DNA from: Gonatopus flavifemur
Taxonomy: Eukaryota; Arthropoda; Insecta; Hymenoptera; Dryinidae
Length of the DNA stretch: 64,000 nt
NCBI GenBank assembly: GCA_018340375.1
Contig: JAFFJZ010000001.1
Coordinates: 59,946,001-60,010,000, forward strand
Direction of reading: 5' to 3'
Shown here: positions 10,596 through 23,603 of the stretch, piece by piece
Position numbering within the stretch: the stretch's first letter is position 1
How the letters are laid out: the number at the start of each line of letters is the position of its first letter
Notes under the pieces: generated by a model
What the model was told of the DNA's origin: nothing
The model's input: only the letters and a program-made list of their open reading frames with translations
The model's database searches: none
Program-made: the position numbers and the translations under genes

Positions 10596-11124
10596 TACGG
10601 AGAAAAAAGTATTGCTGGCATAACAAGCAAGTCTGTTACTAAACACGTAGAGAAAAATTCTTGCTGAAAAAGCGATTTCGAAAAATCTGCTTTGCTAAAT
10701 TAGCAAGACGGTTGCTGTTACAGCAAAGATTCTGCTATTTTAGCAAGATATTTGCTAATTCAGCAAAATTTCCTAGTTGTCTGTATATCTACAATCTCGG
10801 ATTGCTGAATGGCAAGCGCTTGTTAAAAGAGCAAGATTTTTGCTGTGACAGCAAATTATTTGCTAATTCAGCAACAAGTTTTGCCATATCAGCAAAGCAA
10901 ATCTTCGAGGTTTGCCGTTTCAGCAACTTTTTTTCTCTGAGTGCAGCGCCTACACAAAAAACTAGTTGAACAAGCAAGAAAAATGATTGACACAACTACA
11001 TTTTTTCGCTGACATAAACGAGTTTGTTAACAAAACTAACGTCTTAGCTGCTGGAGTGAATATTTTTGCGAGGACAACAAATTTCTTTGTAGGCGCTATA
11101 GTAGCAAACCATTTTTTCTCCGTG
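10596..11124. mobile_element. palindromic MITE family Y, copy 2 (middle of the nest)
   Basis: The left end is TACGGAGAAAAAAGTATTGC and the right end TTTTTTCTCCGTG, flanked by TA (10594-10595, 11125-11126). It matches copy 1 at 9501-9727 throughout, except for the 300-bp insertion of family X copy 2. Confidence 0.8.
10644..10943. mobile_element. palindromic MITE family X, copy 2 (innermost)
   Basis: It runs from CACGTAGAGAAAAATTC to TTTTTTCTCTGAGTG. It is an uninterrupted 300-bp version of the outer element, with repeated GCTAATTCAGCAA and TTGCTGT motifs. The flanking dinucleotides are AA and CA, where copy 1 of family Y has a single TA at the same point, so the duplication has mutated or was imperfect. 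Confidence 0.75.
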
Positions 11125-11379
11125 TAGCAAAACGGTTGCTGTTACTGCAAAAATATTGCTACTTCAACAAGATATTTGCTAAGTCAGTCAAATTTTCTAG
11201 CCATCTGTATATCTACAATTGCGGATTGCTGATTTTTGCTGTGATAGCGAATTTTTTTGCTAATTCAGTAACAAGTTTTGCCATATCAGCAGAGCAAATT
11301 CACGAGATTTGCTGTTTCAGCACCTTTGTTTTCCTAAGTGTATGGAAAAATTATGTATAAGCATTGCTTGTTTCACTGT

Positions 11380-12808
11380 TGAGACTGTTTAAAAAAAATC
11401 GGAATATTTTGTTCCCCCAAACCCGTACATAAAAACTTTCGAGGAGGTGTAAAAAGACACCTGTGAAAAGCAGAGCTCTTAATATTAATGTTTAGAGGTC
11501 ACGCATCGCACTTTTTCATTTCCCATTTAAATAACACGGGAAAGAATGTTTTTAAAGTGTGGAATTTTTCAACTCCTTAACGATTCACTGAACTGTTAAG
11601 CCTATAACATATACTTATAGAGAATTAAATGCTCCACAAAAACGATCCTTACGAAATGTTCGATAATCCTGCTCCTTCAAAAATTATTCAAGGTCAAAGT
11701 TGAACTTACAAAGAAATTCATGGCTTTTTCCACTTTTTGGCAGATCTATCAAAAAATCTATCTTCTTGCCAAATTTAGCTTTGATTAATATTTTTCGAAG
11801 TATTTTTGTAGTTCTGCGATTATTTCAAGTCAACTCTGTTGGTTGAGGTGGAGTCAAAAAAGTCAACACTTTTTTCGGAAACGGGTACCCTTCAATAACT
11901 GTACTGAGAGAAATCGCTTAGTTGTGTGAGTAAAAATACTTTAGTGACCAATCTTTTAGTTGATTTGAATAAACCTTTATTTGATATGAATAAAAATTTG
12001 TTTGCGGTCGCAAAAGCAATGATTTGACATCTATTCATTTTGAATTAAAAAATTCAGTTAATAGTACCATAAGCAATTTATTTGTGACAACTAACAATTC
12101 AAGTTCCTCAGCAAATAGAATCTGATTACGCATGCGCTGACTACCATTTCATCATTTTCAATTGTTTCACCGGCATTTCCACCCATGTCCATTTTTCAAC
12201 GACACGCCTGCAATCGCGTGCAACGGCAATACGGAATTTTAGATTTTATTTTTGGAAAAATAGAATACTCTATAGCAAAAGTTTTTAGTTTCATTGGTTC
12301 AAAGGTTTTTGGAACGTTTTGTCTGAAGCATATTCGTACAAAATCTTTTTTTATGCAGTGAAATTGTGCTAAAATATGGAGCAAGTGGAAATGCGAAGAA
12401 TTTTTCAAAATCTCTCCTGACTAAATATCCTCAGCAAAAATCATTCTAGATATTCTCCCGGCCTTGCAAGACCTCACGATGCCCTTGCGAGGGACTTTCA
12501 AAGCCTAGCAAGGCCTTGTAATAACCTAGAAAATCACTGGAGTCATTTATAGCAAGGTTGTTTAGTGATTCCTGGTATATATTTGATTTTCAATAGCTAA
12601 CAATATTTCAGTACAATCATATTCTATCGACTGAATAATTTAGTTGGACATGGGATGGATCATGCACATAAGAATTGTGCACTTATTTATTATGCACATA
12701 AAAAAATTGAATTAAATTTGTTCACATATTAACTTTTTACTCTTCCTCGAAAGTTTTCATGTACGGGTTTCGAAGGAAAGAAAAATTTCGATTTTTTTGA
12801 AAAAATCT
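11380..12808. mobile_element. 1.4-kb element with long diverged terminal inverted repeats
   Basis: The left side carries AACCCGTACATAAAAACTTT (11420 onward) followed by CGAGGAGGTGTAAAAAG. The right side carries the inverse, CTCGAAAGTTTTCATGTACG, ending in GGGTTTCG near 12772. Looser similarity continues outward on both sides (AAAAAAATCG and CGATTTTTTT). No transposase was recognised inside, and exact borders are uncertain. A tract near 12455-12530 repeats GCCTTGCAAG/GCCCTTGCGAGG. Confidence 0.5.
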
Positions 12809-14222
12809 GATCAGCAATTATCAAAATTAAACCAATCCAAGAAATCTGACATTGTTCTCGTTTTTAGCACATCGAAACTGCTCCGAATCAGTTCCCAAAC
12901 CTCAGGATGCAGAAAAAACATGTTTTTTTTGTCTTGTGTTATCTCTCTCCAATAATTTTTCGATAAAATGCAGTGAAATCCAGTCACTATAACAATATCG
13001 CATAATTGCATCAAATCATTTTTCCGCTGGTGCAAAATCTTCTCGCAAATCATCTATTCCTTGAAAATAGATAAGAATTGCAGTAATAATAATAATAACA
13101 ATGACTCACAATAAATATTTGAATAGATAAAACAGAATACTGAAAGGAAAGTATGAGATCAACGAATCAGAATGAGTATTATAATCACAGCGTTTACGCG
13201 GAATTAAACTTTGTATAGATACACTACGTATACGCGCGGATTCAACAATTACTGGAAAAGAATCAGAATACGATGGAAATTTTTGGGATTTTCCTCGTTT
13301 CATCGGAACTGCTTTTTATTCAAATCCCAATGAGCGTAAGAATGCAGGTTGATTGGAATTACCAACACCTACGGGAAAGTTTTATCGAACAATGATGTAC
13401 CATCGAACCATTCGAAGTACGAACTCAAGAACATTCATACATTTATATTCCAAGCCTTTTATTATATTGGAATTGCAAGCCATTTCATCATAATTTTTCT
13501 CTTCGATGTTTCAGGACATTGAATTCAAAAATGCGAAATAATTCTTGGAGCTTTCCATGACGAGAAAAATATAGTTTTCACAACTACGATTATGAGCTCG
13601 TCTTTCAAAACGCGATTCCTCCACAATGAACTTTTGGTGTACAAAATTTATATTTTGAAATGTATCCCAAGGCATCAAAATAAATGATGAATCAGGGATT
13701 CGATATTAGTATTAAAAACAAAAAAATTGCTTTCGAGTTCAATAACGTGAAAGATCCTTGACAGAATTCTTCTTTTATTTTCTTTTTCATATCAATAACA
13801 TTTGAACGTTGATTGAGTCTGATAGTAAGGAAGGTACAAGGACATGAGAACATCCGATTGGCTTTCATTGGTGGCATAGCCATGAGGTCAATACTCTATT
13901 CAATAAAGCTTATCACTTATATATAGGTGAGCTTTTCTGGCTGTTATATTGGTTCACCAATCCAGAATGTGGTTTTAAATGAAGATGTATTGTATACATG
14001 TATATACGTATGACGTGATATGAACGCATATATGAGCAGATGAAGGGAGAAAGTTAATTGACGAAATAAGGTTCTTTTTAGTACCATGGATGATTGATTA
14101 GAGAATAATCGAACATCGTGGTATTGTCACGAATATTCGTCTTGAACGATTTTCTCACTAATATTTCTGAAAAGTCTTCGTGTTCCGCATCCCTTATCTG
14201 CATGTTTTAATACAAGCAATGT
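12809..14222. other. unassigned sequence
   Basis: No gene-like frame or repeat border that I can support was seen. Short AT-rich frames on the minus strand look random. Confidence 0.4.
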
Positions 14223-15842
14223 AGGGGAGCGAGGGGCTAACTGTAACGCGAATTATTCGATGGATTTTCAATTAAATCTCCTATTTATGACGTGCTTCAT
14301 CAACTACACACTATCGGTATCTCATGAGACAGTGCTGTGAGTGTCTAGAAACATAGGATCCATTTGAGTCAGAGAATGGGAAGAACATCGTTTTGCAAAC
14401 ATTGATTTCAGTCCTATTAATCGATCCTCTTCAAATATGTGAGTGACTATTTATTTTATCTACGTATTGAGCTTTGAAATTGAAGCTATTGATTGGGCAA
14501 GTTGTAACAAACAACTTTCGGAGCATATTGTAACATGTTTCGGTCCGTGCTTATTTGACTTGATTCGACTTATTTCTTCAATTGTTGATATCCAAATGTC
14601 TTTATTGCATCCATTCTTCTTCCATCTAAAAATGAGAAATTATAAAAGAAAATCTGAAACAGGTTCAGAAAATGAAGATGTTCTGATTCAGATATGACAC
14701 AAGAAACAAGTGCAATACACAATAATGCTAAATTTTGCTAGCATTATTGTGTATTACACCTGTTTATTTGTGCTATGTTAAATGCCCGAATAATTCTTCA
14801 TGGAATTGCGATGTGAGTTCTTTTTGTACATTAGGGTGTTTTTCAAGAGTTCGTTTTGAATTCAAAGTATTCACAATGAATACTCAATTGATAATACTCA
14901 TCAAGATTACGGATTTTTATTGATTGAATATGATTCAATCTTAGTCATAATCATAAGTGGCTATGAAAATTAACTGAATAATATCGAAGTCCAGCCCATA
15001 ATGATTGTCGTAATAGGCTAATAAGTACAAGATAATTCTACAACCTTGAGCTTAATTTTTCAAAGTTTATTTTCGTAATAAGTGTTGTAAATTCGGATCA
15101 ATAAGAAAATAGTCAGCTCAGCCCTGGTGAAAATGGAAACTGAAATGAAGCACAGACAAAAAGTATGGTGGAGCGTAACAGAAACGTTAATGAAAAGTAA
15201 ACAAAGAATAAATGGAACGGATTCGAAGAGTATTTGAAGCGAAGTTTGGAACAAAGGGAGCGTATAAAAATCAACGCTCCATGAAGAGTATGAGCAATAT
15301 CAGAAGATAAAAATGTTAACCACTTGCCGAGATTCGAACCTATGATTTTTATCATTGCAATCCAGCGTCTTACCTATTCAGCCATGGAATGCTATGATTC
15401 CTGACAGTTTAAAACCGATACTCTACAACAAGCAATTATTATACGCTTCGGCAAAAGAAGGTTGGAATCTTTTTACGTTTCTTGTCAGCTTCGAGTGTGC
15501 TTACTAAGAGCGTATATTTTCACCAGGGAGCTCATTTATCAATAAGTATCGTACCATAACAAAAAGTTAACATGTTTTCAATGAGCAGTTATTCTAGTGT
15601 TAGTATTTGCCCCAAGCCTGTTACAACTAGCCCCAAGTACGGGGTAAGTTGTAACAGCTAACTTGTTTTGGAATAATGTCTGTTGTGCTAAAATCAGCAC
15701 ACTTTTTGATGAATATTTTTTTGTGAATTTTTAGTGAATGTTCACGCTTACGAAACATTCAATGATGAGCAAGAAATTATGTATATATTTCACAATATAA
15801 GTATTTTTCCAAAAACTGTTACAACTAGCCCTTCACTCCCCT
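14223..15842. mobile_element. 1.6-kb TIR element (GGGGAGCGAGGGG ends), TA-flanked
   Basis: GGGGAGCGAGGGGCTAACTG on the left is mirrored by AACTAGCCCTTCACTCCCC on the right, with TA outside both ends (14221-14222 after the G, 15843-15844 before TTG). Inside, TTGTAACA / TGTTACAACT motifs recur near both ends (14500 and 15650-15830). A larger relative with ends GGAGAGAGTGGGGTTAAAAG is at 52742-55463. No transposase is visible, so it is non-autonomous or decayed. Confidence 0.7.
15325..15396 (-). repeat. tRNA-like sequence (SINE head or tRNA pseudogene)
   Basis: On the minus strand the sequence carries an internal promoter A box, TGGCTGAATAGGTAAGACGC, and a perfect B box, GGTTCGAATC. A GCTGGATTGCAATGAT anticodon-arm-like segment lies between them. 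The acceptor stem does not pair, so this is not a working tRNA. A tRNA-derived SINE inside the 14223-15842 element is the simplest reading. Confidence 0.45.
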
Positions 15843-15844
15843 AC

Positions 15845-18800
15845 TTGAATTTTGTCCGGTCATTGATTAATTGATGCACCTTTAAATTATTCATACTCCA
15901 AATTAATTCCAGCAACTAGATACAGTTTTTGAGATCCTCACGACTAAAATACGTGTGGTGACCGTTTTTAATCGCTTTTACTATAGTACATGTTTCATTA
16001 CCGACTTCTATTCTTTTATCATTCGGAACTAATTTCCACAACTAATCTCAGTTCATTAGTTCAAATCAGTTCCTGTTTTTGGCGTGGGAGACGCATTTGT
16101 AATAATGATGGGAGATATTGGTGTAATATTACATGTTACTGAAACATACACGAGTATTCTTGAGCTAGAAGAATGTTTTTGTAATTCATTATCGTGACAT
16201 CCATAACGCAAATTACGCTGATCACTTTTCATAGGATCCTCTGAAATCACATTATACCTTTGCAAAGTACTTGTGCCAACCTGAAACACTTCTCAAGTAT
16301 TCTTTGCTAGACATGTGCTACTAAGAAGATTCTGTATAAATTGATGAGAATTCAGTGATCTCACCCACACAGGAAACCGTCGTTTAGTATGAATTTAATT
16401 ATGAAGGGAATTTTCAGGAACCTACGTGTAGAAACAACGAAACAATCGTCAAAATTGACGAAGAGTAGATTTTTCTCAATTTTTATGTAATTATTCATCT
16501 TTTTCTTGATCACGAGATTGGAGAGATCTCATTCTGTATTCGATGTCAGAATTCTTCATGACAGGATAAAACAGTCTTTCGTCCTTAATCGCAACATTAA
16601 CCCTCAGAAGGTAACCGTGGTTCATTTGTGTCCAGACTAAAATAAAAAGTTGATTCAAGTGGATTGCTTGATTTAAAGGTTCAAAGTTCATAATTTTGCA
16701 TTCTAATGTGATAATCATGTACCCATACAAAAATTTTTGGGCTTCGCCACTGCTGACAATAAAATATAGCTTGGCGCAATGTTGACAGACAAGGCTTGGC
16801 AATCTGTAAATCTTCAATGTTGATTAACAATAAATACAATGTTGCACCGATGTCGATGTTCGACGGATTTTGTTTGTCAGCCTATTGCGCCAAGCTTGGC
16901 TCTTGCTTGGCCCATCCTTGGCCCAACATTGACTAAACGATAGATTCCATTCCACGCCAGGATCGTTTGAAATGTGGTTCAACATTGCCCCAAACTTTGG
17001 CCTAGTTTCGGTAGAAATTAGCTTTCCATGTAGCGCCGATCATTGGTAATAGCATGGCTCAATATTGGCAACCTATATAATATTTTTGCTACGTTACCAA
17101 TCCGGTGTTTCTCGCGAGTGGTGAAACGCGTATACGAAGAATATATAAGGCTTAAGTAAGTCTTTAGAAGAACAGTCAATCGCTTTCTCCTATGAGTCAC
17201 ACTAGAGGGCTCCTACCGCTGAGCTAACATACATTGTGTCTACTTCTTATGGCAAAATTGATCGACAAAAGAGGCCGAGTTGTTCACAAGCAAATGAGGG
17301 GAAAATAATAAGACTTCAAACAACATATATCAGGAGTTGCGAAATGCACATACGTTTTATATATTTCTGGATTAAATATTTTTTACTTTGATCATTGGCG
17401 CAGCATTGACAAACAAAATTTCCAATTGTTTGCCAATATTGGTATATTTCATTGCCATTGTTTCATCGATGATGGGACTTCATTGGAAAAACATCTAAGG
17501 TAAATTGTAAAATGATGTTATCATTCCAGGTGTGCGCCATGCTTGGTTGCCAAGCCTCGGCCATACTTTATCTACGTTGCACCATGCTAGCACCAATTGT
17601 AAATTTCTATATTGGTAGAAGCGTCTATCGTGTCATTTCATCGTGTTTTCTCCCTCAAATGGAATTGACGTACGAAGGTTGAAGTATCCGAAATCGAGTT
17701 TGAAAAATACCCCATCATCCCCCGTTGAAATTTCTTACTTTTTCTCCATCTAACAGTAATGTGGTATTTTTTCGAAAAATACGATCTTTTTCTTCCAAAA
17801 ACCACACTGCGTTTTATTTTTTTAAGAATCTTCAAGTGCTTAAAAATCCCTGGAAATAACACTTTTTCCTTCGTTTGTTTTGTTGCATGAATGTTGAAAA
17901 ATACAAATGAATATCTGTATCTGACAATTTCAATTGTAGGCTCTCAAAACAGACTGCTTAAACTACAGTCATGAATCTTCGCAGTTGTTTTTGAGTATAT
18001 TAAAACACTTTAAAATATGTGGGACATGAATTACCCATAGTGACTATTAACGGGTGCTACAATAGGCGTGACAGTTTGAGGGGACGTTACATTTTTTAGA
18101 AGAGAACTGAGAATGAATGGTCCATCTTGAAATTCATGGATTGAAGGAGAAAAATACACGATGATATAGAATAAAATGAAAAACAAGGGCAGTGTCATAG
18201 AAGCATCAAGGAGAATAAAGAATTTCTTATAACCTAGGTTAAAATAGCCGTCTCCATTGGGAATATCACGCTTTCAAGTATAAAATGTACAATATTAAAC
18301 CACAGATGTGGTTGTCATGGTCATGCTTTTAACCTAGCTACATTATTCTCAGAGCACATTACAAGTACTTATCGAAAATATCTCTCCTCTTGCACGTTGA
18401 AATTCCATATTACCCTTTTTCCGAGACCACCTGAAAGGTTCTTGGAATGAATATAGTCTGTTAAAGGTATCCTAGATTGAGCTATTGGAAAATTTGCTGA
18501 ATTATTATTTGTTATGTTTATTAAAATTATGCGCCATTTTTTCAATAAAATAAACGAAGATTGAGTTTATTATTAGGAACTTACCTGATTCAGTATTAGA
18601 TGAAGATGATTGCAAATCAGGAGATGACAAGACAAATAATTACATTTATAAAGTCATGGAAAATTGGCATGAATTTTTGTATGGGAGAAATGGTGGAATG
18701 TAGATCATGCACTTCAAATCCTAGCCAGCAATAATTTTGTAATGATGCATCATACTGACATTTCAACTGAGATTACTTAATCCTTACACATAAACATCAC

Positions 18801-19388
18801 TGTTTTTATGAATTGAAAAATGTAATTTTTCTCTGTTATTCTTCAAAGGTTACTTGTTTCTTATTGATTTCAAGTCCAACCTCACAAAAACATACTAATA
18901 TCGAATATACCCTGGTAGAAATCATATTAGGCAGTTCCTTGGTCCATATCAGAGCTAGGAATACGCCTGGTCCGCCTCGACAACCACTCGATCTAGTCGT
19001 TTTCTTTGAATTATTGATTGAATTCATTCTCTATTCACTAGAAATCCAAGTTTGTATAACATGAGATATTTTCAAAGACTCTCCATCAGCTTCAATCAGA
19101 TTAGAGATCTACTGGAGACTACTTCAAAGTTTCAATACGATTCTGACAAATGTTCAATTTCCTGGAACATTCGTGTAAATTGCAAGAGATCCTTAGCATT
19201 TTACGGAATCGAAGATAATATCTGAGAGAGATTTTGTTCCTAACTTCACATTGAAACGCGATTTTATACTTTTCAACTGATTAATTTTCACTTTCTTGAT
19301 CGTACCAACTATATTCCAACTTTGTCATTTGATTTGTTTGCAATAACTCAACGAATCATCAGTATCAATACTCAATCTCGAATACATG
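15845..19388. other. mostly unassigned; GCCAAG/TTGGC-rich repeat at 16740-17605
   Basis: Between 16740 and 17605 the motifs CTTGGC, GGCCCAACATTGAC and TTGCCAATATTGG recur on both strands with above-background GC. This resembles the GGCCCAA repeats near 4 kb and 32 kb. A tRNA-like A box (TTAGCTCAGCGGTAGGAGC, minus strand, 17209-17227) lies inside it without a clear B box. The rest (17610-19388) shows nothing I can support. Confidence 0.4.
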
Positions 19389-19689
19389 CACTGACAGAAA
19401 AACGACCTGGTTGAAACATTCGTGGTCGAAATAACTTGAAATCTGGTTCGATTCGCCAAAAAATGTGATTGTGATGTCCAGAAAAAGTGGTTGAAGCCAA
19501 AATTAACTACTTTTTCTGGTTATCACACCAAGAAAAGAATCTGGTTCTTCTACCCTGAAAAATGTAGTTAATTTTTGCTTCAACCACTTTTTCTGGACAT
19601 CACAATCACATTTCCTGGTGCATAAATCGAACCAGATTTCAAGTTATTGCGACCACGAATGTTTCAACAAGATCGTTTTTCTGTCAGTG
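19389..19689. mobile_element. long palindromic MITE (CACTGACAGAAAAACGA ends), TG duplication
   Basis: CACTGACAGAAAAACGA at the left and its inverse ending CTGTCAGTG at the right bound arms of about 130 bp with few mismatches. Both arms contain TGTGATTGTGATGTCCAG or its inverse. TG flanks both sides (19387-19388, 19690-19691), which equals CA on the other strand, as for the CACGGAG elements. Confidence 0.8.
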
Positions 19690-20876
19690 TGTAAAAATAA
19701 TTCTTAAATTCTCTTATGAAATATCGATTGCATGTCGATGATAGTTTTTATTGGGCAAAGATTTGCCCTGTTCGGAAGAATTTAACGACAGCGATTCTAA
19801 TAATTCTCATGTAATTTCAAGACAATATTTTCCATATTCCAATCGAATACAGATATTGTGAACAGAACTTGATATTCTTTCTCCATTCCGAATCATATAA
19901 GATGCACATAAACTCCTTCCAACGTTATGAATTCTAAAGCAAAACCAAAGAATATAACATCCAGCCCAGTTACAATTGTAATATGCATAAACCAGAGAAA
20001 ATAAATAAAGACAAGCGATGGGATCACGTTCATCCTCTTGATACGAATACGAAGTTTATTTTCTGAAGAATAAAATTCAAAGTGCGCACGATACATATCG
20101 TTCTGTGGTTGGAAAAAGAATACTCTTGTTCCTTGTGTTTCTCGTTTCGATATCACAGCAAAACCATAAATATTTTGGAGTAAAAAGAAGAGTTGAAATA
20201 TTACGGCTTGAGGTAAAAAGGACATATGAAAACAGACTGCGAAGTATGATTTATGAATCACATCCAATTTATTTTCCTTCCATTCACTCTAAGGTAGAAG
20301 TTTTATTTAACACGCATATTTATCTGAACATTCCATTTTGTTAAAATATTTACGAAATGTGTAGAGAGAGGAATCTTTTGTCTCTGAAAAAGTCAGTTGA
20401 ATAAAATATGCAAACAGATTGAGCTCTCTTAATTTGTCAAGTTTTTCAAGGATCGTTCACAGAAGTTATACCGTGTGTCATATACACGACATGATCTCTT
20501 GTATTGTGAATATTTCCTCCAGAAGAGATGCTCAGGAGAAAAGGTGTATATTCTTTGTTTCGGAATAATGGGTTTTCTATGAATTTCAAATGGATGAAAG
20601 TTTCTGTACGTATAACTGGATCGCGAACAAAACATATTCGACTCATTCGTTTACTTTTGTCCCTTGAGTTTCGGCGAGTAGGTACTTCCTTTAGCTTACC
20701 ATACCTCCAAATCATATTTAACTTCAAAACAAACCACAGACATTGAACACCAAAACGAACAAAGAAACATTCGAAAAATATGTAATTTTTATGAAATTTG
20801 ATGTTACCCATGCATAGTTCTTGGAACGGAAATGTAATTCTTTTCGCTACATCAGGGCTTTTTGGACATTTTTCAG

Positions 20877-20972
20877 GATCAACAAGCGTTCCTCATTCCT
20901 TGGATCATCACAGTGATTGCGTTCAGTATCATTGATGTAGGACACATGTTATTTCTTTTCGTTTCGGATTCG
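20877..20972 (+). CDS. exon of a multi-pass membrane protein (DUF4728-like)
   Basis: A TTTTTCAG acceptor opens a 96-bp, phase-0 exon that closes at GTGAGT. It encodes DQQAFLIPWIITVIAFSIID followed by a hydrophobic run ending in VSDS, i.e. one membrane-spanning segment preceded by a short polar loop. With the next three exons it matches the layout of a small insect-conserved family with about four membrane segments and a Thr/Pro-rich tail. I associate this with the DUF4728 group from memory. Its biochemical role is unknown. Upstream exons (start codon and first membrane segments) were not found in this window, so the gene is 5' partial here. The next intron is about 11.9 kb and full of MITEs. 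Confidence 0.8.
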
Positions 20973-22560
20973 GTGAGTGAAATATACCTATATATTTGGA
21001 AGCATAAATATATATATATCAAGAATTATCCTGATGTACAGTATGGGGAAGACGTGCACTATATCAACATGTTAAGTGTATTAAACATTTTCTAGTATCA
21101 TTTACTCGATTACAAAAAGTGTACTGGGAAAAAGAAGTAGGTCATAGAACATCAAATGGGAAAAATATGACATCAGAAGAATCATAAAAGTATTAAATAC
21201 ACAATGAGGGAGAGAAAGTAAATGAAACTAGTTATTTCATGATAGAAATCAGTAGTTGCGGGGATTTATATCCCAGACCCTAAAAACAATAATTATGAGC
21301 TGTAACTGTATAATCACTACTTTTCAATTCATGCCATTTGTCTGATAAAAATCGAACAACACTGAAACTTGAGAATAACCAGATTCATTGTGATACTGAA
21401 TCAATTCTAGCGAATCCATGTCGGTTTGACATGGTCTTTTTCCCAGTGTAATTTTCTCCTCAAGTTATTTCACTCTTATTCCACAATTTCCACCGCATTC
21501 TGTTTTCCACTCGGACTCAAGTACTACAGCCCGTAATAGAGATTGATCTCATGAAGTGATCCTCCTTTATAATTCCTTCGTCAGCTTTCAGAGTTATTTT
21601 CCCTCTTGAAATCAAGAACGAGAGGGATGAAATTCTCACGATAACTGATATTGAATTTATATCAAAATGAGTCTGCGGAAACGAACAGCACCCTATTACA
21701 AATATCCCATAAAATCTCATTCACGAATGAAAAAACTGAATAGGTTTTGATAGACTTCAATGATATCTGATCAGAAATTTGACCATTCGCAATGGAATTT
21801 CATAGAACGTTTCTACCTGGGCCCATACGATAGTCTCAACGATAACCAAAATCCTGAAGAATCGTCACCGAAGATGCGCAAAAATTATTTTACAGAGAGT
21901 TGTATTCTATTTGGGCGAATGCATCCAACATATTTATGTGTAACTTCACTGTTAGAAATTTCTGCATTAATTTTAATGAGTTTTTTCCAAGTACGTACAT
22001 GAATTCAGTTTCATGCACATTTTACATGAAATTTAATGTAGACTATAGCATAATCTATAGTCCTTTAATGTTTTTGTACATTAAATTTAATGCAGAATGT
22101 ATATGAACCTGATTCCATGTACGTAATTGAAAAAAACTTCCAGATATTTCTAACAGTCTTGTTCTCATCTGATTAACAAACGTGATTGTTCATTTAAACT
22201 TTGCCAAACGAATTGTGTTTTCACTTAAATAACTATACAAGAAATTGTACAGTATGATGCAATTCTCATATGAATGAAACTGAAGCCTTGAGAAGAAACC
22301 TGCAATCTGAAATTTTTCTGAAATAGATTAGACGACTTGGAAGAATTCCAACAGAATTATAGAAGACCTTGGAAAAACATAGACGAATCCAGTAAACTTT
22401 GATTACCAATTCTACAGTCAACTCAGAAATAAACACGTAAGATTTTGTAAGGTTCTCAACATTTCTTCCATGTCCAAATAGAGTCTTGCGGAAAACATAA
22501 GAACGAAGTCCCATTTGCTCGATTGTAGAGAATCGAGTGAAAGATCTCAATTTGCATTCC
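20973..22560. other. intron sequence with one MITE copy
   Basis: Apart from the inverted-repeat element at 21948-22158, nothing that I can support was seen. The stretch belongs to the 11.9-kb intron after the exon ending at 20972. Confidence 0.5.
21948..22158. mobile_element. inverted-repeat MITE, copy 2 of the family at 4134-4356
   Basis: CACTGTTAGAAATTTCTGCA at the left and a terminal ATATTTCTAACAGT at the right match copy 1 read in reverse. Both contain TTAAATTTAATGCAGAATGT and an ACTATAG core. Confidence 0.7.
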
Positions 22561-22723
22561 TTAAGGGAATACTAGCAGCATGGCAGCAGCCAAATCGTTT
22601 ATGAAAAACTACGAGCGAACGCTTCAATTTAATCAAAATCTCGCTCTGTACAACATTTCTATTTGAATCAGAGAGTTTGCCATGAACGATTTGACTGCTG
22701 CCACACCGCTAGTATCGTCTTAA
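22561..22723. mobile_element. TTAA-flanked palindromic MITE (piggyBac-like ends)
   Basis: TTAA begins at 22561 and recurs at 22720-22723. Between them, GGGAATACTAGCAGCATGGC is mirrored with mismatches by CTGCCACACCGCTAGTATCG, and AGCCAAATCGTTTATG by CATGAACGATTTGACT. Exact TTAA borders are the mark of piggyBac-type integration, but the terminal bases are not the usual CCC, so the assignment is tentative. Confidence 0.55.
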
Positions 22724-23603
22724 TAGAAATTACATTGCGAATTCTCTGAGCTTTTATGAAACCTCGTAAGACCTATCGAGACTCAAATGAGCTTGTATAA
22801 AGTCGTAGAAAATACCTGCAGAATGATTTCTACTAAAATCTTCGAACCATGAAGGATCCATTAAAATTCCAGTAATCGGGGATCGTGCATTCACTCATTA
22901 TATTTAAAATCGATAATCAAATACCATTACCAACCTCACATTTTTTCAAGACTCAACTTGGTCTAGAAAGCAGCCCTTTAAACGAAAGGGAAACATTTGA
23001 GGAATAAGTCTTGCGAATAGAGAAACGACATCTGCTGAAATCTGTAGACGAATATCTATTTGTCATCGTAAACATTGCAAAATGAATAACAATTTACAAC
23101 CATCAGACATATTATAACATTGCCGGTTTTTTCAACAAAAACTAATGAAAAATAAGGAAATCATTACGTTTTGCGCTACTGATGTTGTAATTCAAAAATT
23201 AAAAAATAATGCTGAATAAACTTCAACAGATGAAGAACATCCATCTCTCGGTCTCGGATGGTATAGTTCTCTCACCATATAAATTGAAGTTGGAAAGTAG
23301 AGAAAATAAAACAAAGTGTTCAGGGAAGAGAAGAAGTAAAAAAAAACACTCACGGGGATTGATTCAGAGGAAATCTATGCATACAAGATCCATCATTGGA
23401 AATAATACAATGCTCTTGAAGAAGTTTCTCCAACTACTTTTACTTTGGGCTTCAGATGAAAAATTTATAGGTCGGTCCTATGATTCTATTCTTTATATAT
23501 TCCAATAAGTTCTATTGAACAGCAGTACACAATACAATGCTAGAGAAATTTGAGCACATAATTTTACCCTGCTTGAAGCGTCGTTGAGTGAATTTCTGGT
23601 TGA
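22724..23603. other. unassigned intron sequence
   Basis: No repeat border or reliable coding signal was seen in this part of the large intron. Confidence 0.4.

Larger units (their letters stand above)
10537..11340. mobile_element. palindromic MITE family X, copy 1 (outermost of a three-level nest)
   Basis: The element begins CACGCAGAGAAGAAATC and ends TTCCTAAGTG, with TA on both sides (10535-10536, 11341-11342). It is rich in TTTGCTAATTCAGCAA-type units. After 10595 it is broken by family Y copy 2 and resumes at 11125 as TAGCAAAACGGTTGCTG, exactly where family X copy 2 reads TAGCAAGACGGTTGCTG without a break. This gives direct internal evidence of the insertion point. Confidence 0.8.

Noticed and set aside
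15325..15396. functional tRNA gene
   Set aside because: A and B boxes are present but the acceptor stem does not pair and the anticodon arm is degraded.
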